Numbered from the stretch's first letter, positions 25,201 to 38,945 are shown. The stretch is DNA of 64,000 nt from Trichoplusia ni (GCF_003590095.1 NC_039491.1:7936001-8000000); one strand, 5' to 3'. A program made the numbers and translations. The notes: generated by a model from the letters alone, not told the origin.

Positions 25201-28200
25201 ACATGGGCAGGTACTCCGGCCTGGACATCCCTACGTGCCATTTACCCACTAAATGAGTCGAGTAGCCCAACTCCTTCATATAAGACGGTAAAAGACGCTC
25301 TGATAGCGGTATACCACGGTCTTCGGAATTAAAGAGTGGTTGACCGTGCATTCCTGTAATAAGGAAAGATGTTTATGTGAAGCGAAATCACAGCGAAACG
25401 TACTGTGTCACTATTCATCAACTAGGTTAAAATAAGAAGAGAAATAAGTAGTTACACAGTCCTATAAAGCTGTCTCAGTCGCTGCCAAGTTAGCATTGAA
25501 AATATTTAAAATAGTTTTGAATTAAGACCATGCAAATGGCATGGTGAGATTCATTAAGATAAACCGCTCTTGCAGTAAATATTAAAACAATCGACAATTT
25601 TAATAATTAACATCGTAACAATATTTTCATTTTATCCTCAATTGCGGCTATCATTATTAACAATGCTTTACCGTTAATATTTCCCACGTGCCAACCGCAG
25701 AGGTTTTTGACTTGACATTTTAATTAATAAATTAGTTCAATTAATGTAATAAGGCGAAATATTGTAAAAGTTTTCTTTGCTGCGATATAATTACGAGTAG
25801 GGAAAATAACACAACCTTTTTCTGATTACACTACCTTTTTTAAGATAAAAAGCGTAGATGTAAGGGCAAACAATGATCTTATCAGATACAGGTAATCAAA
25901 TGAAGCAGTCCGAAGCTACTGTTCGTTAATTGGACGTATTCATGCGTAATCTCATATTACGTATGCTAATTATTGCCTTTGCTAAGCTGATCCCTGGTTA
26001 ACTAGCTAAGAACAAAGATTAATTGAAATCACTGAAGGAAATGGAATTATTACAAGTTATGAGTAAATGCAAGCGATGTACCTACCTAATCTAATCTGGT
26101 CTTTAAATAATTGGTAAACAATTAATGTTATTTCAAAAACCAAACGCTAGGTTAACTTCTTAATTGAAATAAAGGATATAAAACGAAAATTAAGGTAAAC
26201 ACTTATCTCTTTCTCTATTATTATACGTCACGGGCTTCCTGAACTCTTAAATCGGAAGTAAAAAGAATAAAAAAGTCACTCAAAGGCCTAGTGTTGCGAA
26301 AGTGTACGTAACTACTCAAAATTGTGTGTAATACAATCGAAACGAAGGTAAACCACTCTCATTCGGCTGGTTACCTTCAAGTAAGGCACTTTCTTAAATG
26401 AAAACTAAATGGCTACAAATTTAGCTGCTGTATGAATATTCTCACCTAACCGCATAGGGTATTTTCCTGTGAGTAAGGCGGTTCGTGCCGGTGTGCATAT
26501 GGCTTCGCTGTAATACTGCTGAAGTATCACACTCTGGTATGCCAGAGCGTCGATATTCGGAGTATGTATCTGGTCTGACCCGTGGAAAGATACGTCATTC
26601 CAACCCTGGAAATATAGATACATTAGTTCCGGTCATAATAAAACAACAAATTAAAAAAAATGTGTATTCCTTAAAAGGGTAAGCAGCGGTTGTAAATTCA
26701 CAACAATTCAATTGGTTTTTACAGAAATCTGAAGTTAGCAATCAATATCTATCATCAATAATCAAAACAAATGGTTAGCAATTATTAAATTAGTTGTTAA
26801 TTTGCCAAGGACTAATTATGAGTAACGACAATAAACAATTACAACATACTTAATTAATTCATGGCCGCAGTAATAACAAAGTTGACACTGAAATGCGGTG
26901 TGATTGAGAAATAATTATACTATTGTTTCTTATCATTCGTTTTACAATTGGAGCATGAACTACAGAATCCATTATGTGAATTACGCAAATATGATCTCGA
27001 ATAGCATGCTAGATAGGTATTATGGCATTTGTATTAATGAAAATGATTGTGGTTTGAGCAAACCAGAATATGTCGAAAAAGCCGACCGAAACCTATTCAC
27101 AATGGTGTGCTTACTAACCGCAAAGGTCAGTGGTGTTATTAATTTCGAATGATAGCAACGCACGTCCAAAATGCATAAAAGTGAAATATAGAAGGTTTTT
27201 AAATATAGCATAAAGAACGGTGAAAGGGCCATTTATAAATGACCTTATCAGTTTATAAATAGCCGTAAACTTACACATGATGTAAAAAATCGTTTAATTG
27301 TAATTAAATTAAACATTAAAAATTAAGTGATTTATTGACTCATCGTAAGCTATTGATATTTTGATGATAATATAGTTTATTGTAATTAAAATTAGAACGG
27401 AATAGGTAACTGGAAATTAACAACTACGGATAAGAAAAAGTTTGGCTTTTCTTGGCTCTTTTTTTGGGTAAAAGTAAACTCTTCACAGCATTATGTTTTA
27501 TAATTATCATCGCAGCTAATTTTGCATGCAGCAAAACCACAGCAAAGGAGAACTTGAATTTATGACGATGACACATGTTCAGCACTTTCCATTTAAAAGC
27601 TATTAACGTGGAACTAACTGCATCCCACTACAGTTACACAAATTAATGATTGTTGACTAAAATGAATTTTGAGGTCAGGTATAACTTATTTAGAAATAAT
27701 TGTATGCACGTTTATACTTTTTGTTTGTTTTTCAAATCGTCATGAAAGAAGAAAAGTTTAATAGTCACTTGCATATTTTTATATTAAACTTTTTTTCTAC
27801 CCAGCGAAAGTTTCATTTCTGTTTGTCGATTTTTTTTTTTCCCTTACAATTGACAGATTTTGCATAAAAGCAATAATCTTATTTGTGTAACCTCAATTTG
27901 CAAAAGAATATTTTCCTCAAAAATAGGTGTATAATCCATTGACTTTTCCAGTACTGTTAATGACACAAACACAATTTCAAAATAGTGTCAATAACTTCCG
28001 AATTCATTGGCGATTCCACCAATTAGAGGCAGTTATCACAATATATTGCTAAATTAGCCGAGTCGAAGTATTTACACACATTTTTCTCATCGTATACAAC
28101 ATTGGTATTTGTGAAAGCTATTCATTTATGAGGAACTGTAAAATCATTAAGCTGAAAAGTAATAACTGTAGCCTATTGAATTACATACATATATGTCAAT

Positions 28201-30872
28201 GACGAGGTCAAGGCGAACATTGGGTAAATAGTGATAGAAGAGGTAAGTATCTAACACTTTATCATTCAATGAGGCTGGAAATCAATCCCAACATAAATTA
28301 GGATCACGGATCATTTTTGGCGGATGATGAATTGAGCAAAGTAAGTTATGGAGAGCGATATGCTCGGAATTCCTTTGAAGGATGCAATCAGAAATGAGGT
28401 TATCCGGACGACAGCATTTGACGAAAGGGCTAGTAGAATTGCAAGCTGAAGTGGCAAAGGGCTGGTCATTTCATCATTTCTGTCGAAGGATCGATGGAGC
28501 AGACGAGTCCTTGAGTGGGAACCAAGAATCTATACAGAACGTTGTACAACCTGATAGACCGATGACCTAAAGAATAGCATGGATACCCAGTTTTTTAGGT
28601 CTTCCGTGACATCGGTAAAAGGCGGAGGACCGGGAGTTAAGGCGCTATTTGGAGAAGGCCTATGCCCAACAATGAACCGCGATGGGCTAAGTTAGCTAAG
28701 CTGAGCTAAGTTGCATGATTAATTGATTCAAGAAATAAAGGTTTAAGTTACATTCTCTCTGACATTAAGGTAACAAAAGAATATGACCTAAGTTTTTACT
28801 GAAGTAATTAAGTTATTTTACAATGAACCTTCTTAACCCGGTAATTAAGACATAATGTGTAAACACAATAGCCACAACATGGTCGAGTACCTGTTTCTAT
28901 GGCATCGCGTGTTACATGCCGACCTTACTGGCAAAGATGTACGCAACGAATAAATGGACAATTTTATTTTACTTTTTTAAGTGATAGTACAAGATATTAA
29001 TTGTTAGTAGCCGCCTCTTAAACAGTAAATGCGAAATATGTGAGTAATTGTTTTCAATAACACTGAATGTTCTAAGCAAGGCAATATTTGAAAAGAGAAA
29101 ACATAATCTAGCCGACCCACATACGTATAACATAACGTAATAGTAAGTGCCCATTGAGTAAACAACCATTTTGTTGTAATACATATAAGTACTATTAAAG
29201 TAGACGGAGTAACACACTGCAGCAGTTATAAGTTAAGTAGTACTATGACGCGTGCTTCAACAAACGACAAGTCGTTAATCATTGACGAAACATTGTCTAA
29301 TTATCATTTGATTACTATAGAGTCAATGATGAAGACCAAAACAGTTAATCTGACGACAATATATGTGTATTAAAATAGACTTAGCTGCTGTTTGTGATTT
29401 GACAAAATAAACTACCATATCTAATTTAAATTATTCGTAATTAAACGAATAAAAAATATATGAAAACGGATACAAATAGACGAAAATCAAGCGTCAAAAA
29501 AGAGGAGACGTGAAGAATATTCTAGTCATAATATATGTATTCACGGTTAACAAATAAGCGTAACTAATGTTCTACAAACTAAGTGATTTGTGGTTTAAAA
29601 AATGTAAAATGGAAATTTGTATGGGTTTTCGTCACTTTACGTGTTCTTACATAGAAGAACATCAACAACAATAATTCTTTGATGTTATATAACACAGTAT
29701 ACATATTTATAACAACTTAATAATATAATAATGTACATTACCATATCATCCACCATAATGAAGACGACATTCGATGGACCCGTTCGATACGCTGATAACG
29801 TAGAAGATATCATGGCGAAGGTCATCCATTGCATCCTAAAACGAGAAAATATTAGATCCTACTTTCTTAAATTTAATTAATCTTTTGTATTGACTATCAT
29901 TTTATTCATTTAACATAGAGCATTATTAAACATGGTTTTAATAAAGTTCTAAGATCAAATTCCTTTCCTCAATTTAATTTCAAAAGAATTCCCATTGTGG
30001 CACCATGTAACAATTTATCTTTATCGAATCCTATACGTAAGAATGTTATATTTTATTTTAATCTATTTTGTGAATGTAATTTTTTATTAACCAAATATTT
30101 GCAGAGAAATATTTACAGAAGTGGCTATCGTTTATCCACCTAGTCTTTTCTCTACTAGTCTTTCTGATTTAGTACCAATGGTATCTATGGACAACATAGC
30201 TTTAATTAAAACACCTCAATTCCTTCCAAAATACTTTCCAAATTGTTATTTACTGGCCTAAGCCATTTTGTAATAAAGAAACTATTATTTGCATACTAAG
30301 AGTAGCAATTTCCACAGTGCAGACTATTTATCGTATCCTTCTGCGGGAAAAAATATCTTAAAAAATGCAACTTAAGTTATGCAATATGCTTAATGCAGCA
30401 TAAGTTCTATGGTTTTTAAGTAGGTTGATACAATCGATTCTTACGCACGTACCTAAAACATAACTACTTAAAATGTTGCTCATAGCACATCAAAACTACA
30501 CATTAAGATGATCATTTAAGAGTGTGTCAAGCGGTGAAGTAAAAATTGATTATACCAATGGAACATTTTTTTTAAATAACATACTAATAAAGTATCCAAT
30601 AAAAGCCTATATTAACAAAAAATACCTTAATTTAAAATCTACTCGACCTAAATGTCAAATACCTTTATTGCCTTTTCCGTAAGGAAAACATCGAAGTCGC
30701 CAATACCTGGTTGATTAAAATATAACATAGTAAACATTTCATAGGCTCTTTAAACTCAGGCCTTTTAACTATATCCTGAACCTATTCTTGTTACAAAAAA
30801 GAGAAAATTGGCTACGGATTTATTTCATAAAAAAAAAACTTACCAAGTAACACATTTATTGCACAAAAACAT
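22258..30872 (-). CDS. Arylsulfatase B-like sulfatase 2
   Basis: Predicted 609-aa sulfatase on the minus strand. Exons in reading order: 30872-30844 (29 nt, inferred), 29835-29742, 26605-26446, 25353-25127, 24826-24718, 24081-23929, 23501-22833, 22646-22258. Internal exons of 160, 227 and 153 nt equal those of sulfatase 1. The active site is complete: VDD near 39-40, CTPAR (formylglycine Cys about 78), GKWH, HNAPHAGNEG, ASDNG and FRGKK. The first exon is inferred because the next exon begins after a good acceptor and the phase-2 junction gives MFLCNKCVTW, adding to the signal peptide. If it is wrong, translation starts at 29834. The C-terminus runs about 50 residues past sulfatase 1, rich in Asn and Ser. 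Substrate specificity is not readable. Introns hold a SINE (24181-24360) and a LINE remnant. Confidence 0.9.
24181..24360 (+). mobile_element. tRNA-derived SINE copy 1
   Basis: Begins CCTCCGTGGTCGAGTGGCGT, which fits a tRNA A-box. GGTTTCGATCCCC, about 50 bp on, is a slightly damaged B-box. A 3' body of about 100 bp follows. It is clearly the same as the minus-strand copy at 55083-55282, which has an intact GGTTCGATCCC. The cloverleaf is not complete, so this is a SINE, not a tRNA gene. It lies in an intron of sulfatase 2. Confidence 0.8.
28230..28740 (+). mobile_element. Degenerate LINE C-terminal remnant
   Basis: The plus strand from about 28360 reads pieces of a LINE ORF2 end: MLGIPLKDAIRNEVIR, then after frame breaks RRVLEWEPR, and later EKAYAQQ near 28655, a C-terminal word common to arthropod LINEs. 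Stops and shifts break the frame. It ends in a GCTAAG-rich tail at about 28685-28712. It lies in an intron of sulfatase 2 and cannot be active. Confidence 0.6.
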
Positions 30873-31399
30873 CTTAAAAAATCGTCATGCAGCACAAGCA
30901 CTCACAATCAATATAATTGTCTAACACTAAACACCGCTAAACACTGCGAGTAACCGTTTATTCAAACATGTCGGTACGTTCAAAGAGGTCTATTCTCTAC
31001 AAGCGTTCAACTTGCACAAAGCTCTGAAATCAAGCGAAGGCTGTATTCTATTGCAAATTGCTTAAGGGCGCTACTTGTGAATTACCGAAGGTCGTCATAT
31101 ATACCTATATTGAATAAAAAACTTGCTCTACATTTAATTATAAGTACCAAGCAAATAAAATAACATTCAAAGTTCCCACACAAACTAATCATCGTGACAT
31201 GAAATGCGTTTTTGTCGAAACTTAGCTTCAGCTCAAATTATTTCACCTTTGAAATTTCGGGGCGTAGTGTTACACATTTGAGGTATACAATAGATCACAA
31301 TGGTATTGTTCGGCTGGTTTCTGAATTCCTTAGGTAAGAGTGCAATAGCCGCAAAGTGTATTTTAAATTTTAGCACAGGCTTAGTCAGACCTAGGCGAT

Positions 31400-32045
31400 G
31401 ACCTGGATTCGTTCTTACTTAATTGTTCACCAGCGGTTCATAAGAGAGACAGTAGAAGATGAGTAGGCCGATGAGAGGCCTTTTACCAGTCGTGGGACCT
31501 AATTTGAAGTTACAGATAAAAGAAAGGTACAGTTGACGTCGGTCTGGCATGCCACTGTCCCGGTAATCCTTCAGACATAATTTTGTGCGGTTCTTGTCTT
31601 AACGACGAATTCTTGCACATACATAACCCAGTGGCCAGTATAATCCGCAAGCAGCTTGCTTTGTAGACTTATGAAATCTCTCGAAAGTGGTCATATCACC
31701 CTGTATTGGAATCGATCTATCATCACTCACCGGACTATTGTTGACAATCCACATCCACATCCTGGATCCCATACACCTCGTAAAAGCAGAAAAAAAAACA
31801 ATTAAAATATTTGCATTTAACTCACGAGGTTGTCTACTTGTGGAAGGTGGACTCGGCATGCATTGTCCCGATGGTCGTAAGTGCCAATGACTTAATAGCC
31901 AAGAGCCTCGATCAACACCTGAGGAGGGTAAAATGCTTGATTCAGAAAGTGATACTTCTTGACCCGGCGCGAATCGTGAGGAGGTTCTTCTCTGGCGAGC
32001 CCTAACCAGGTAGCTTGAACCCTGTTCCCTTTGCCGGTTGGAGAC
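31400..32045 (+). mobile_element. Frameshifted LINE reverse-transcriptase C-terminal fragment
   Basis: Plus-strand pieces match the common arthropod LINE pattern after the RT domain: IHNPVASIIRKQLAL at about 31617, then HLVKAEKK at about 31773 in a shifted frame, then LTHEVVYLWKVDSACIVP at about 31814 to the stop at 32005 after another shift. Several stops and shifts show it is dead. The antisense open frame of 175 codons here is only a shadow of it. The clade is not certain. Confidence 0.7.
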
Positions 32046-33969
32046 TATAATTATTGTATATTGTATCTTTGAGTGCATGTCAAGCTTGATGTGAAACCAT
32101 AATAACTGTCTAGAATAAGAAACCAATGAAAATGAAATTAAGTTAAGAATAGTGCAACCTCTTCATTGCTAAATACCGCTTGCTGTGTTATATCAGCTTA
32201 TAATCTACGTGGATTCATGTAAAGTACTATATTCGTATCAATGGTAGAAACCATTAAAAATCTAAGTAATTTTCCAACATTTATGATTCATAATAAAGTA
32301 ATATCCGACACTAACGTTCAATATTAACTTACTAACAAATACTCGCATATCATTGAGAAATACTTTAAAGAAATAGTCGATTTCATGTACACTTGTTACC
32401 ATCATACGACATTAAAAACAAAGCTGTATCGGTCATGTAAGATCACATGACTAAAATAAGTAAATGTATTCTTTCCGCTAGTAAAACAATTCGTTCCGAT
32501 AAGTTACAGCATTCTATTATATTTTTGAGTATTCGATAAGTTTCGATAACAAACGTTTTTAAATTGACCTTGTCCTACTATACTTTTTCTGTTATTATCT
32601 ATATCGTTAAATGCCATGACTTTAACATTTCCTATTATACCATGGTGAAGTATGAAACAATCACCTTATCTAAGGTAGATAGTATGGGCAGTGGCCATTG
32701 CGTGGAATCACGACAAACTTAATTAGAAGCAATTACTTAGTAGGAGAAAAGATCGAGGTCGGGCATTGTTCAATACTTATTTACAGAATCCGGTAATTAT
32801 ACAAATCAATATCGTAAAATATGAATGCTTTATGAGGTCACATTCCATAAAAATGTTGGTGATTTGATCCTTGTAAACGAAATTCTGATTGTTCGATCAA
32901 TTACAATCGTCATTTAATACCTAGGTACCTGACCGTAATAGACCTACATAAAGGTGTTGCATTTTATGCAATAAAAACTGTTGTCAGGAGGCTTTACTTT
33001 TAACAAGGTTAATGCACGTTTAAGCTAACGTTACAGTCGTCTTAAGACAGGTTTGTCCACTTTCATTTAAAATGGATTAAGAAATTAAGAAGGCTTCACT
33101 TATGTGTGAACATTTTGTTAACATTATCTCTTTTTAACATTCGTTAAGTTACTAAAAGTTTATGTTAAAACCAGTTCGCGGCTGAAACGTGCTAATTACG
33201 CGCCTATTAAAGGTCTACTTAGTAGTGGACAACACTTTATTGGAAAATTCTGTAAAAGAAAATTTTGTCCATGAGTAGTGTTTACAAGTAAATGAAGAAA
33301 AAAAATAATTGCTAAACCATAGCATAACCTAGCGTAGTGAAGTCAACTGTTTCAAGTACAGCTCTACATAAACGCGTTTAATTAGGTATGAATTTACTTT
33401 GGCTTAAACATCTCAATCCAAATTTTTTAAACTCAAATCCACACAACATGCTTAGTGTAAAGAATTAAATTCAGCCCCCGATCTTATCCAATTAAATATT
33501 TTCTTGTGCAATTTTAGACCTATTTTTTTTATGAATACGGAGTGCAAAATTATTTGTAGCATGCACTATGCAAACAAGATAGATTAAAAAGGACGAAAAG
33601 TAAAATATTTAGAATAAGCCACGCCTCCATATCGAAATTTGGACAAAGAGCACAGTTACAGCCAGTAGTCAGTCAAGTAGATTCAGTATTTTTCTTTTTA
33701 ATCTGAATCGTTTTTTTTTGTGTGATCTTTTGTCCTATCGTTGGCATTCGTAAAACTCAAATAAAGGATAAAAAATACATTAGTAAGGTATAAGGAAAAC
33801 AATTAAAAGCATAAACAATACAATTAAAGGCCATTTTTTCAGTTCACCAGGGTTTTAACACCTGTACAATTACATCATTTTAAACAATAGCTTCATTAAT
33901 TACTATAAAAACCTTCTTAGAAAGAAGCAGTAGTTTTCACATTTCTTTCTAGAAAAATATGCATTACTT

Positions 33970-34236
33970 AACTAGCTGTTGCCCCCGACTTCGTCCGCGT
34001 GGTTAGAATTTTCGAACGGAAGCCCTCGAAGATGAATATTTTCCCCCGTTTTTGCCACATTTTCAATTGTATCTTCGCTCCTATGAGTTGAGCAGAGTGA
34101 TGTTATATAGCCTAAAACGAATGGTCTATTGAATACAAAAAGAACAACAACACAATTTGAACCAGTAGTTCCTGAGATAAGGGCATTCAAACAAACAAAC
34201 AAACAAACTCTTTAACTTTATATATTGGTATAGATA
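33970..34236 (+). repeat. Dispersed repeat with CAAA tail
   Basis: Starts CTAGCTGTTGCCCCCGACTT and contains CGTCCGCGTGG. It ends in AAACAAACAAACAAACAAAC followed by CTTTATATATTGGTATAGAT. I recognise this as a common kind of lepidopteran interspersed repeat, probably a LINE 3' end. The open frame of 76 codons on the other strand is not a gene. Confidence 0.65.
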
Positions 34237-34904
34237 TGTACCTACTTTGCTTAGACGCGATTTTAGAATATCTGTGTTCATTAAAGAAAAACTCAAATTA
34301 CTGTAGATAGACAGGTAATCTATGCTGCTGTAGAAATATGTATGTACGTGTTTTGAAATTAACGAGTGACAACATAATATACTTATGTGGCTTCATCATT
34401 GATACATCGCTAGTGACATTAAAATTTTACTACTAAGTATCTGTTGGCTAAAAGACGCTTGAGAGTAAATGAGTTCATGTCAGTGACGTAAATAGGCTAA
34501 ACATTAACATTTGAGGCATGCAGTGTATGTCATTTGGTTATTGGAATCAAATAGGATTTCAGTCATGGTAGTTATACTATCTTCCTACATATTTTGTATG
34601 AATTGCTCAACCAAATTACCCGTATGGCCCACCACGACATTCGACGGAACATGGATTTTGAATTCCCTCCATTTCTAAAGTTGAATAATGATTTCGGTCT
34701 TTCTGCGTGTTCTTTAGGTATATATACCACTAATAAATAAACCTAAGACTTTGGATAAGTTAACTTTTAGATAAGTGTGTAACCGATAAAAAAATCTGCC
34801 TCATATCTTCATAACCACGCCGACGAAGTCGCGGGCATCATACAGTTTTAAAACATATTACAGTATTACTAGACATCTATAAATATTACTTTCTATTAAA
34901 ATTA

Positions 34905-35050
34905 AACGGTGGGCGACCTAGGAAGCGGTGGCGAGACGACCTTAACGCTTACCGCGCAGGCTGGTTCCATGCGGCCCAGAATAGAGAGTCGTGGAAGGAT
35001 TTGGGGGAGGCCTTTGCCCAGCAGTGGGACACAGTGGGCTAGAGAAATAA
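34905..35050 (+). mobile_element. RTE-type LINE C-terminal stub
   Basis: From 34911 the plus strand reads GRPRKRWRDDLNAY through EAFAQQWDTVG to a TAG at 35040-35042, without a break. This matches the C-terminus of RTE-clade LINE ORF2. Only about 43 codons remain, so it is a strongly 5'-truncated insertion. ATTAAAAT occurs on both sides and may be the target duplication, which is weak because the area is AT-rich. Confidence 0.75.
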
Positions 35051-37364
35051 AAAATTAAAATGCTGGATGGATAGGTCTGAATGTACATACGTATAATGAA
35101 TTTTATTGACATTACCAATGACTTCAAATTACTTAAACATACTTTTGTTTTTCTAATTGCGTATCTTTGCCTTGGTTTTTTGTCGTTAAAACCAAAAGAG
35201 AACCTTTCACTATTTCAAGACAACGTCAATTTTTGTTAATACTATCTTTAAACCTTATAAACTAACAAAGTAAAAACTTGTAGTTGGTTAGGTAAAATAC
35301 AGACAAAAAAGTGAGTACATCACACTGCAGATCACGTGAGCCTATTCAATTAAGCAGAAAATTTGTGACAAACCGATGTTACTAAATAACTGAGTGTCAC
35401 CTCAACTTACATAATATCGCCGCCTGCTTAGAAAGATACTAAATGCTCTAAATGCACAAGCGTAGGTACATAATGCAATAGCATTTTGCTTCGAAATAAT
35501 ATTGAAAAACAAAAATCAACAAGTCACTAGGTAAATATTAAGTGAAAAGTACTTTAATGAATCACTTTATCAGATTTTACTTTTAAAGTTGAACATTTAA
35601 TAGGATCGTAAAATGTCCAGTTGATGGTAGTTTTATGGAGTCATTGTAAAAATTAAATAAAAAAAGGGAAATATAAAACAAATTGTCAACGAGTTGTCAG
35701 ATAATTCTATCCTATACTAATGGAACTGGACTACGAGTAGAAATAAAACTGTGAAATAAAGAACCTTCTTCTTGTGTAATAAACTTTGCTTAATCTATCA
35801 CTTAACTACTTCATCCCTCACACATTAATACCCATAAGATGGAATTTAACACATGCGCTAATTCGTGACACAAGTGGGAGTACGGAGAGGACTTCTAACA
35901 ATCGATACCTAACGACGCTGTAAAACCGGATCTCTACTGTATCTTGGTTTGGTTCGGTAGTACCACTTTAGGTACCAATGGAGAACCGATTCAAATTTCA
36001 ATCAGTTTCGGGAGTAGGTAAGCCTGCAAATCTAGTCTCATCCTCTCACAGGCTGTTATGCACTAAATGGAAAGCTAAATTACTTTATCTCAAAGCCTGT
36101 CTCACGATACCGTCGAAGCATTACAAATAGAAAAAATAACTTAGGAAGAAAATGAGTAAAAGACAGATTGATGAAAGATATTGTTCATGAACTACTTTAA
36201 AAGAGTGACATATCAGTAATATTGCTTTATTGGGTATTTTATTTCATATACCGGTGATTTAAAAAAGGCCTTAAGGTCAAGCACGCACAGTTTCACGACA
36301 GATATCACGCATTCATGACTGTTGCACTCGCGTTCGCGCTCGCAGGTTTGACAACCTTGAACACTTTCAATAAATCTATGAAAACAACTTGGACTCTCTC
36401 TCAACAAACTGTTGGTTAAAATACAAACGTTTTACTCAATGACGAATTGAAAACAAACGGGAATTTTGAAATCTACATTAAAAGGTTATCACATAATCAT
36501 CATTTGGAATCAACAAAATCGTGGAATCCAGATACCTAGCTGTAAAGTACATTTATATAGGTAATTCAAACTACTGCAGATAATTAAACGGTTTCACAAA
36601 ACTGAAAATTCCATAGGTGACGACAGAAAAAAACAAGCAGAAGAATACCTATGAGTGAATCTATCACGGATCCACGATTTTAATTAAATGCTATGTTTCA
36701 TCTGAGCAATCATTCTTGAGTTTTTTTCTGAAATCACTGCTGCATAACTATTGGTCAATCTTTCATTAATGTATCTCTAAACAAATCAACTTGATTTATT
36801 TTTTTCGACCATAATTGTGGCATAAGAAATAATCTTGTCAAAAGGACGCACAAACCTTGATAATCCCGAAACTCAAGTCGACTAGATTACAAAATTACAT
36901 TTTTTCTTGTTTGCTTTGTGGTTTTAGTAACGTTATTAACATTTATTTTATTGTTGTTGTTTCATTTTAATTTTTCTACCATGCTTCGAGTTTTGAATGC
37001 CGCGGCATGTCCTTCCCGCCAAAAACAAAGTCATATATTTATTGCCAGTATCACTTAGGGTCCTAGTTGCGAGAAATACCTATTACAATTTTATTGATGG
37101 ATAATTTAACATAACATCTTACAGTAAAAACATTTTGTTTTAAAATTATTAATTAGAAATATAATAGTCAGTCTAGACTCGATTATAGATTTGGTCCAAT
37201 ATTTTTTAACTAGAAGCACTGCCCACCACACCCTAACTTAATTTGACATTGACAGTCGCTTGCAAACGAAGTTGTTTTGACGTTTCAAGCCTAACAGATT
37301 TACTCTTCAAGTTTAAATTAAATTAAAAAATATTTAAAGCTCCATGTTTTGATTCTCCCAAAAA

Positions 37365-38945
37365 ATGAATATTCTAGAAACTCTTATAAATGCATCTGAA
37401 AAAGCTGCATGTGTGGCACGGTCTTGTTGTTCAGGATCATCAAATGAAGTCTTACTGGTTGCAGAAAAATTCGAAAACGAAGCAAACGCTCGCTTTGAAA
37501 GAGATTTTAAGACTATCGCCGATGTTTTAGCCCAGGAAGCAGCTAGGGCTGAAATAGCATGCCATTTTCCTGAGCTTGCCGCCCATGTTAGAGGCGAGGA
37601 GTGTTCAGAAATCGGAGGAGTGAAGATAACAATATGTGATGAAGTTGAACAAACCGCAGATGTTCTACGAACGTTAGTAGCGCCGGCGGTCGCTAAACGG
37701 ATGGCAGAAGCAGCTCACTGCAGCACCAAGCACACATTCTGTGACAACTTGCCTAAAGATTTGTTGCAGATCAACACCTCTGACATAGGCATCTGGATTG
37801 ATCCTATTGGTAAATACTTTTTTTTAATACTAAACTTCTTCTCTCTTTTCTTAAGATTATTTTGCTGAAGTCTTAATAACATGATTGTATTAATACTCCA
37901 CTCCTAACTATTTCAGATGCAACTGCAGAATTCATAGCTGGTGTCCGTGGTGAGGCTGATGCTGACCATGGTCTACCATGTGTGACAGTTCTTATTGGGG
38001 CTTATATCAGGTCTACTGGAGAGCCAATAGTAGGAGTCATCAACCAACCATTTTATGACAAGTAGGTATCCATTCCAATGCACATAATTCATATATACTG
38101 AATGAAAAAAAGGTATTTACTGATTGTCAATATCTACCAGCACTAATAAATACATAGCATTTGATGACCAAATGCATCCAAGCCAAAGTTGATACCAAAT
38201 ACAGTCTTAAAAATTGTGTTTCCTTAGATGAATTAATGACAGCTTTTTTACTAACTTTTTAAACAATTAAACAAAATTACTTTGGTTTTCAGTGGGAAAG
38301 GTCGAGTCTTATGGGGCCTCAACTATAAGGATACCAAAAAGTGGGGAGGCAGTAACATTCCAAAAACAAAACAAAACAACATAATATTAATGAGTGCGGC
38401 AGAGAAGCCTGAAATCCTTAATAAATTTAAGAATAATGGCTGGGAAGTGAAATCTTTACCAGGAGCAGGGCACAAGCTGTTAAAAGTTGCCACAGGTAAA
38501 TTAAGTTCTCTTAATTCCTTAAGAACCAAATTAGCCACAAACCGAATGAATTTGTGAAAGAGGTTAAGGTTTATCTAAATTTAATTTTTTTGAGGATTAG
38601 GTATATATTAACCATGATGACACTGACAAAGGTTAAAAAAAATATTCTATTTCATGCTTCCTTTTTATTGAATTGGATTTATTAGTATAAAAAAACACTA
38701 TGATTTCAGGTGAAGCTGCAGCATACATAGTTTCTCAAGGAACTACATTCCGGTGGGACACATGTGCTCCACACTCTATCCTCAGAGCTAAAGGAGGTGA
38801 CCTCATCACTTACTCCTCACACATTCCTATCTCATACAATGATGAAATTTCTATTGACACTCAGCAATACAGTAACAAAGAAGGTATTATAGCCTACAGT
38901 GATGAAGCTGTGTTAGACAAAATTAAAAACGTCCTTAAAGGTTAA
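37365..38945 (+). CDS. Ipp: Inositol polyphosphate 1-phosphatase
   Basis: Predicted 342-aa enzyme that removes the 1-phosphate from inositol 1,4-bisphosphate and 1,3,4-trisphosphate, a cytosolic step of phosphoinositide recycling that is magnesium-dependent and, in the family, lithium-sensitive. Exons 37365-37809, 37917-38061, 38293-38495, 38710-38945 (phases 1, 2, 1). The metal-site motifs are GEE near residue 80, IWIDPIDATAEF at about 143-154 (WIDPID split by intron 1) and FRWDTCAPHSIL near 278-289, whose Asp is the last metal ligand. Text around intron 1 and GVINQPF matches INPP1 better than BPNT1 or inositol monophosphatase. The stop lies 420 bp from the convergent stop of the RBMX2 gene. 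The ORF is a little shorter than mammalian INPP1 but has no break. Confidence 0.93.

Larger units (their letters stand above)
30873..37364. other. Gene-free, repeat-bearing region
   Basis: 6.5 kb between sulfatase 2 and INPP1. It contains a broken LINE (about 31400-32045), a repeat with CAAA tail (33970-34236) and an RTE-type C-terminal stub (34905-35050). The part just above 30873 would be the sulfatase 2 promoter and leader. The part just before 37365 would be the INPP1 promoter. The rest is AT-rich without coding signal. Confidence 0.6.

Noticed and set aside
31599..32126. Minus-strand open frame of 175 codons
   Set aside because: It is antisense to a recognisable broken LINE on the plus strand; its composition is not protein-like.
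33972..34202. Minus-strand open frame of 76 codons
   Set aside because: Falls inside a dispersed repeat with CAAA tail.
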